Positions 59,168-64,000 of a stretch of DNA of 64,000 bases are shown piece by piece. Position 1 is the first letter of the stretch. The number at the start of each line of letters is the position of its first letter. This stretch comes from an uncultured Bacteroides sp. Lineage in GTDB: Bacteria > Bacteroidota > Bacteroidia > Bacteroidales > Bacteroidaceae. Location of the stretch: positions 112,069-176,068 of the forward strand of contig NZ_URFY01000003.1 of NCBI RefSeq assembly GCF_900547205.1. The letters run 5' to 3'. The notes beneath the pieces were generated by a model. That model was not told the DNA's origin and searched no databases. It saw only the letters and a list, made by a program, of their open reading frames with translations. Both the position numbers and the translations under genes were made by a program.

Positions 59168-61909
59168 TTAGAAGTTAATTTTTAATCTCACATTAAACGT
59201 ACGACCAAATCCGTAGTATACGCCGTAAGCTGTCTTCCAGTCATGGTTTACGCCATCATTCGCATCCGTGATATATTCTTGATTGAACACATTGTTCACA
59301 TTTCCCGAAAGTATAGCATCACATTTTCCAAATGAGAATCGGTAACTTGCATTCAGGTCAAATATATTTGCTGATGGGATTCTCCATGGCGTTTCATAAT
59401 CTTTTACGCCATTTTGTTCGATTTCAGTAGTAGATGGGAACGACCAATCAGAATAGTTTCTTGCATATAGAGTCCAATCTACACCTACGCGGAAGGCCTT
59501 TGCCACATGGAAGTTAGCCCCCAATGCAGCGGTTGTTTGTGCCGAGCCACCCACTTTTACATCTTTCAAATTGATGGTCATGCTAGTATGGTCTTCAGCC
59601 TGAATGCCGGAAGCATGAACGATTTCGCCCGTTTTCGTATTATACGATTGTACCGGCTGACTGGTAGAGTCATAGAAATATCCTTTCGAATTGCTTGTCC
59701 ATCGCCAGTTTCCTATAGAGAACATACCGTTGATATCCAACCAATGGAAAGGTTTAGCAAGAAAGTCAACTTCAATACCTTGGTGAAGAGCATCCAAGCC
59801 GCTCATATTCAAACTTAAGCGGTCTACTAATTTACCGTCTACTACCAAATCGATTCCTCTTGAAAGGGTTTTATTCATCCATTTTGTATGGTATATATTC
59901 ACATTTGCAGTCAGGAAACGAGAACGGAAACCGTAACCGATTTCTGCTGAAAAAACTTTCTCGTTGATTGCATCAGGGTTGGTAGCATTGCTGGTAGCCG
60001 ATTGTAAGAAAGCACCTCCGGAGAAGAATGGAGCACGGCTGATATAACCGATGTTAGCAAAAATATTATGATTTTCTGTTAGGTTATAGTTCACACCACC
60101 TTTGGTAGTCCATCCTAGGAAATTGATAGTTTCAGATTTAGCATGGGCTTTATCATAATATAAACGGTCGTATCTCCAGTATCCTGTGTTGGAAAGTGAA
60201 CCGGCAACGAACACACTGATTTTATCTTTGCTATATTCCGCCTGTGCGAATGCGCCTTCTGAAAGTACGTATCCGTCGAAATCACGATAGACAATATCGC
60301 CCACCTTCAATTTCTGGTTGACAAATGCATCTCCGGCAGCAGCAGCGGCATTATTCTGAACAAGAACGTTCGCTCTGGAAGAAGAGTCAACGTAATAATC
60401 TCCACCGTAAAGGTCGATCAACTCATTGTTGTGCTTACCTTTATAATAGCGCAGGTCGATACCGCCATAGATATCGAAATTCTCTCCAATTTTTGTGGTA
60501 TAAGTTGACATCAATCCATACCAGTTATGGAAGTTGTTCTGCTTGGACATAGCCATCACAGAACCGTTTTCACTAGCTTCATTCAAATCGTAGATCTCAT
60601 CATAAGCAAATGTTCCATCCGATTTGCGGAAAACTGTATTCAAAGCTCCTTTGTAAGCTCCATACCAATTGTTTCTATCCGCACTTGTTAAACCTTGTCC
60701 ACCATAACCATAGCCACGACCAATGGAAGCATAGAGCGCAGTACTCAAACTGGACTTGGTGTTTATCTGCCACAAATGGTTTAATGAAAGTTGGGGTTTG
60801 TTGTACACATTGTGAGCTGAAGTTTTACGTTCGCCATTACGTCCATAACCATAAGTCGGATTATACTTGTAAGGACTGTCACCGTTCATGTAATCTTTAG
60901 CAACCGTTTGCCATTGTTCAATGGTCAAACCGTCTTTGTTACTACGCTGATTGTGCCATTGGGGAGCACCAAAAGCAGTGAAAGACAATTGATGATTGTC
61001 ATTGAATCTTTTAGTAAGATTCACAAACCAGTTGTAACTCTCAAACTCCGTACCCTGAATATAGCCATCACCCCAAGTCTTGGAACCAAGCAGGGATAGT
61101 GCCCATCCCGATTTACTCAAGCCGGTGGAAACGTTGAAACCAATCTTATTGTATCCATCATTTCCCAAAGCATAAGAAACTGAACCACCTTTCTTGGCAT
61201 CCACTGTCCTAGTGATAATATTGATAGATCCTCCGACTGAAGGAGCGGATACCTTTGAAGCACCCAAGCCGCGCTGTGTCTGCATACTACGGGTTACATC
61301 CGTGAGCCCAGCCCAATTGGACCAGTAGATGCCTCCCCACTCCATGTCATTCATGGGGATACCGTTAATCATCACGGCTATATTCTCAGTCTTGAAACCA
61401 CGCATATTGATTTTTGAATCACCGAAGCCACCTCCTTGCTTAGTAGCATAGACACCTGGTGTTGATTTCAGTATTTCAGGAAATTCCTGTGTTCCCAGCT
61501 TTTCTTCGATAAACACCGGGTCAATAGTTGAAACAGCTACCGGAGTTTTACGGGCAACAGCCACCGAAGAAGTGATGGTGACGTCATTCAAAGCAACCGC
61601 ATCGACCACCAGTCGAATAACTCCCAAATCGACAGTTCCTTTACGGTCGATTTTCTTTTTAAGTTCTTTATAACCAAGGTATTTGATTACCAGTGTCGCG
61701 TTATTTCCTACCTTGAGAGTAAAATTACCGTCTAAATCGGTGACGCTACCCAGTGTAGTTCCAACTACTGCTACTGAAGCCCCAATCAAGGGTTCATCAG
61801 TCTCGGAGTCCACAACTTGACCTTTAACTGTAGTCTGGGCGAAAGCTGCAGAGGCAGTACATACCGACAGCATCGTAACCAGCAGGAAATGAATTAGATG
61901 TTTTCTCAT
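59168..61909 (-). CDS. TonB-dependent receptor (operon with lipoprotein)
   Basis: A 913-residue outer-membrane receptor. After the signal peptide (HFLLVTMLSVCTASAAFAQ) comes a carboxypeptidase-regulatory-like domain (about 27-115: GQVVDSETDEPLIGASVAVV, TLVIKYLGYKELKKK), a plug (KINMRGFKTENIAVMINGIP, GLGASKVSAPSVGGSINIIT) and a barrel ending FNVRLKINF. It leads an operon with the 57245 lipoprotein. The promoter contains a TACCTTTG box and the shared 48-bp element. Substrate unknown; the lipoprotein partner suggests a polymeric or proteinaceous ligand. Confidence 0.92.
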   Translation of the reverse strand: MRKHLIHFLLVTMLSVCTASAAFAQTTVKGQVVDSETDEPLIGASVAVVGTTLGSVTDLDGNFTLKVGNNATLVIKYLGYKELKKKIDRKGTVDLGVIRLVVDAVALNDVTITSSVAVARKTPVAVSTIDPVFIEEKLGTQEFPEILKSTPGVYATKQGGGFGDSKINMRGFKTENIAVMINGIPMNDMEWGGIYWSNWAGLTDVTRSMQTQRGLGASKVSAPSVGGSINIITRTVDAKKGGSVSYALGNDGYNKIGFNVSTGLSKSGWALSLLGSKTWGDGYIQGTEFESYNWFVNLTKRFNDNHQLSFTAFGAPQWHNQRSNKDGLTIEQWQTVAKDYMNGDSPYKYNPTYGYGRNGERKTSAHNVYNKPQLSLNHLWQINTKSSLSTALYASIGRGYGYGGQGLTSADRNNWYGAYKGALNTVFRKSDGTFAYDEIYDLNEASENGSVMAMSKQNNFHNWYGLMSTYTTKIGENFDIYGGIDLRYYKGKHNNELIDLYGGDYYVDSSSRANVLVQNNAAAAAGDAFVNQKLKVGDIVYRDFDGYVLSEGAFAQAEYSKDKISVFVAGSLSNTGYWRYDRLYYDKAHAKSETINFLGWTTKGGVNYNLTENHNIFANIGYISRAPFFSGGAFLQSATSNATNPDAINEKVFSAEIGYGFRSRFLTANVNIYHTKWMNKTLSRGIDLVVDGKLVDRLSLNMSGLDALHQGIEVDFLAKPFHWLDINGMFSIGNWRWTSNSKGYFYDSTSQPVQSYNTKTGEIVHASGIQAEDHTSMTINLKDVKVGGSAQTTAALGANFHVAKAFRVGVDWTLYARNYSDWSFPSTTEIEQNGVKDYETPWRIPSANIFDLNASYRFSFGKCDAILSGNVNNVFNQEYITDANDGVNHDWKTAYGVYYGFGRTFNVRLKINF

Positions 61910-61961
61910 ACTTCTGTTTGTTAGTTAATAGTGTATTTTATTAAAAATCTACTTATAAATA

Positions 61962-61969
61962 CAAAGGTA
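61962..61969 (-). promoter_or_regulatory. -7 box of the second TonB receptor
   Basis: TACCTTTG on the minus strand, 52 nt before the ATG at 61909. Confidence 0.6.
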
Positions 61970-61980
61970 ATTAATATTTT

Positions 61981-62028
61981 TTAGACTTACATTACGAACA
62001 TACTACATTTTTTTAAGAGAGATAAACA
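61981..62028 (-). promoter_or_regulatory. Shared upstream element, copy 2
   Basis: Begins TTAGACTTACATTACGA and contains a 28-base run identical to copy 1 (57115-57162). It lies 11 nt upstream of the -7 box, the same spacing as in copy 1. Confidence 0.8.
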
Positions 62029-62050
62029 TATCATCGCAAATTAAAACAAT

Positions 62051-62080
62051 AAAGGCTTCGCAAATCATGCAAAGCCTTTT
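62051..62080 (-). terminator. Terminator after ettA
   Basis: Arms AAAGGCTTCGC and GCAAAGCCTTT form a stem, with TTATTGTTTT following on the minus strand. Confidence 0.75.
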
Positions 62081-62128
62081 ATTTTGATAGTGAAAGCCTT
62101 AGGATTGCTTTCAATCTATTACCAAAAC

Positions 62129-63817
62129 TTAGTCATTCATCAACTTTCTATAACGAACACGTTTTGGTTCTTCATTTCCTAAACGCTTCAATTTATTTTC
62201 TTCATATTCCGAATAAGAGCCTTCGAAGTAGAATACGTTGGAATCTCCTTCAAAAGCCAGGATGTGAGTACAAATACGGTCGAGGAACCAGCGGTCATGT
62301 GAAATAACGACTGCGCATCCGGCAAAGTCTTCCAAACCTTCTTCCAATGCACGCAACGTGTTTACGTCGATATCATTGGTAGGCTCATCGAGCAACAGCA
62401 CATTACCTTCTTCCTTCAGCGCCATCGCCAGATGCAAACGGTTTCTCTCACCACCGGACAGCACACCGCAAAGCTTTTCCTGATCGCCACCCGAGAAATT
62501 GAAACGGGAAAGATAAGCACGCGCATTTATATCACGCCCGCCCATACGAATCAACTCGTTGCCGCCGGAAATGACCTGATAGACACTCTTGTTTGGGTCG
62601 ATATCCTTGTGCTGCTGGTCTACATATGCCACTTTTACCGTCTCTCCTACTTCAAATTCACCTTTATCTACCGTTTCCATTCCCATAATCAGGCGGAAGA
62701 GCGTGGTTTTACCTGCACCATTCGGACCAATCACGCCGACAATGCCATTCGGAGGAAGCATAAAGTTCAAATCATCAAACAGCAACTTATCTCCATAAGC
62801 CTTCGCAACGTGCTTAGCTCCAATCACTTTATTACCCAGACGAGGACCATTCGGAATGAAGATTTCCAACTTCTCTTCCTTCTCTTTCACGTCTTCATTC
62901 AGCAACTTGTCGTACGAATTAAGACGCGCCTTACCCTTCGCCTGACGAGCTTTGGGAGCCATACGCACCCACTCCAACTCGCGTTCCAGTGTTTTGCGAC
63001 GTTTGCTGACGGTTTTCTCTTCCATCTCCATACGTTTCGTCTTTTGCTCCAGCCAAGAAGAATAGTTTCCCTTCCAAGGAATACCTTCACCACGGTCGAG
63101 TTCGAGAATCCATCCGGCAACGTGGTCGAGGAAGTAACGGTCGTGCGTCACGGCAATCACCGTTCCTTCATATTGCTGGAGATGTTGCTCCAACCAGTCG
63201 ATGGATTCAGCATCCAAGTGGTTGGTAGGCTCATCGAGCAACAACACATCCGGCTTCTGCAACAACAATCGGCACAATGCCACCCGGCGACGTTCACCTC
63301 CGGAAAGATTTGCCACCACCTGATCTTCGGGCGGACAGCGGAGCGCATCCATCGCACGTTCCAGTTTACTGTCGAGATTCCATGCGTCAGTAGCATCGAT
63401 GATATCCTGCAATTCACCCTGACGAGCGAACAGAATATCCATCTTATCCTGATCTTCATAATACTCCGGCAAACCGAACTTCTGATTGATTTCTTCGTAT
63501 TCTGCAAGCGCGTCAACGATGGGTTGCACACCTTCCATTACTACTTCTTTTACTGTCTTCGTGTCGTCCAGATGGGGTTCCTGTGCCAGATAACCCACTG
63601 AGTATCCCGGAGAGAATACCACCTCTCCCTGATAGGATTTCTCCAAACCAGCGATAATCTTCAATAGAGTTGATTTACCGGAACCGTTCAGACCGATAAT
63701 ACCGATTTTCGCTCCATAGAAGAACGACAAGTATATGTCTTTCAGCACATTTTTGTTCGGTGTGAAGGCTTTACTCACTCCCACCATTGAGAAGATAATT
63801 TTTTTATCGTCAGCCAT
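62129..63817 (-). CDS. ettA: Energy-dependent translational throttle protein EttA
   Basis: A 562-residue ABC-F ATPase that binds the ribosomal E site and gates translation according to energy state. The ATG at 63817 (MADDKKIIFSMVGVSK) is the family start; the longer frame to 63931 runs through the promoter and has no homology signs. Two ABC modules are seen: Walker A GLNGSGKST near 43 and GPNGAGKTT near 360, signatures LSGGERRRVALC and LSGGERNRLHLA, Walker B LLLDEPTNHLD and LLLDEPTNDID. The P-site-facing linker KRMEMEEKTVSKRRKTLERE lies between them. -7 box at 63848-63855; terminator at 62051. Confidence 0.95.
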   Translation of the reverse strand: MADDKKIIFSMVGVSKAFTPNKNVLKDIYLSFFYGAKIGIIGLNGSGKSTLLKIIAGLEKSYQGEVVFSPGYSVGYLAQEPHLDDTKTVKEVVMEGVQPIVDALAEYEEINQKFGLPEYYEDQDKMDILFARQGELQDIIDATDAWNLDSKLERAMDALRCPPEDQVVANLSGGERRRVALCRLLLQKPDVLLLDEPTNHLDAESIDWLEQHLQQYEGTVIAVTHDRYFLDHVAGWILELDRGEGIPWKGNYSSWLEQKTKRMEMEEKTVSKRRKTLERELEWVRMAPKARQAKGKARLNSYDKLLNEDVKEKEEKLEIFIPNGPRLGNKVIGAKHVAKAYGDKLLFDDLNFMLPPNGIVGVIGPNGAGKTTLFRLIMGMETVDKGEFEVGETVKVAYVDQQHKDIDPNKSVYQVISGGNELIRMGGRDINARAYLSRFNFSGGDQEKLCGVLSGGERNRLHLAMALKEEGNVLLLDEPTNDIDVNTLRALEEGLEDFAGCAVVISHDRWFLDRICTHILAFEGDSNVFYFEGSYSEYEENKLKRLGNEEPKRVRYRKLMND

Positions 63818-63847
63818 ATAATAAGTTTGATATTGTTGATAATGCGA

Positions 63848-63855
63848 CAAAGATA
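63848..63855 (-). promoter_or_regulatory. -7 box of ettA
   Basis: TATCTTTG on the minus strand, 30 nt before the ATG. Confidence 0.55.
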
Positions 63856-63874
63856 AGAAAAATGTTTTAAATCT

Positions 63875-63905
63875 TTTGGAGATATAAAAAAATGTTCTAC
63901 CTTTG
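63875..63905 (+). promoter_or_regulatory. Promoter of tRNA-Lys (full TTTG-N19-TACCTTTG)
   Basis: TTTG at 63875-63878, exactly 19 nt spacer, TACCTTTG at 63898-63905: a complete match to the Bacteroides housekeeping consensus, 33 nt upstream of the tRNA. Confidence 0.8.
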
Positions 63906-63938
63906 CACCCGCATTTCGAAAGAAAGCACACAAGGATT

Positions 63939-64000
63939 GATTCAGTAGCTCAGCAGGTAGAGCACAACACTTTTAATGTTGGGGTCCTGGGTTCGAGCCC
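63939..64000 (+). tRNA. tRNA-Lys (UUU), 3' end cut by window
   Basis: Acceptor 5' strand GATTCAG, D-stem GCTC/GAGC, anticodon stem CAACA/TGTTG with loop CTTTTAA (anticodon TTT, Lys), T-stem CTGGG with the TTCGAGC loop. The 3' acceptor strand lies beyond position 64000. Confidence 0.92.

Noticed and set aside
63818..63931. N-terminal extension of EttA
   Set aside because: The extra residues cross the -7 box and lack similarity; the ATG at 63817 gives the family start.

Overview
The window looks like a chromosomal segment of a gut Bacteroides (Bacteroidales). The reasons are the recurring Bacteroides -7 promoter box TAnnTTTG (once with a perfect TTTG-N19 spacing, in front of tRNA-Lys), TonB-dependent receptors with carboxypeptidase-regulatory-like N-terminal domains, a complete nqrABCDEF operon, a short lysine-type phosphoglycerate dehydrogenase, and a DUF4248/HU-like/amidase gene set of the kind found near Bacteroides surface polysaccharide loci. 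No rRNA, CRISPR array, transposase or integrase was seen.

Layout. 1-6.9 kb: the end of a PorV-like outer-membrane gene, lipB, and a copper cluster on the minus strand (Cys-rich HYC_CC_PP-type protein, TonB receptor, periplasmic HMA protein, CopA ATPase), with a perfect 7-3-7 palindrome over the receptor promoter. 7-12.8 kb: a DUF3298 lipoprotein, rsmG, a metallo-hydrolase and gcvP. 12.8-21.4 kb (minus): nitroreductase, an apparently orphan HpaII-like restriction endonuclease, a C39-like peptidase, a YigZ protein, a DUF1015 protein, serA and serC, a DbpA-like helicase and a 59-residue gene. 21.5-27.5 kb: the nqr operon. 27.6-30.5 kb: a bleomycin-hydrolase-type peptidase and a BamA-type barrel.

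30.5-53.7 kb is a surface or exo-polysaccharide locus in two blocks. Block A (30.6-37.2 kb) has a half-size TolC-like protein, a GumC/Wzz-like copolymerase with a degenerate kinase domain, a Wzy/ligase-type polymerase and two GT2 glycosyltransferases. Block B (42.9-52.2 kb) has a Wzx flippase, GT2, GT4 and GT-D glycosyltransferases and a lipoprotein of unknown role. No initiating sugar-phosphate transferase, Wza-type exporter or UpxY-type antiterminator is present in the window.

Between the blocks (37.2-42.9 kb) lies a phage- or plasmid-like cassette: a T7-lysozyme-like amidase translationally coupled to a 30-residue membrane-basic peptide, an HU-like protein with a Gly-rich tail, an antitoxin-like short ORF, DUF4248, a Toprim primase-helicase, a DnaD/DUF4373-type protein and a divergent XRE-like regulator. 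The non-coding DNA here is unusually structured: five 22-bp direct repeats beside an AT-rich tract between initiator-like and primase genes, six 10-bp-phased repeats upstream of the HU gene, a perfect 26-bp palindrome, and an 80-bp palindrome in the divergent promoter region. I regard this cassette as the strongest candidate for an undescribed system.

53.7-64 kb: two TonB receptor transcription units sharing a 48-bp upstream element at identical spacing from their -7 boxes, then ettA and the start of a tRNA-Lys gene cut by the window edge. Names rest on motif reading and recall of families, not on searches.
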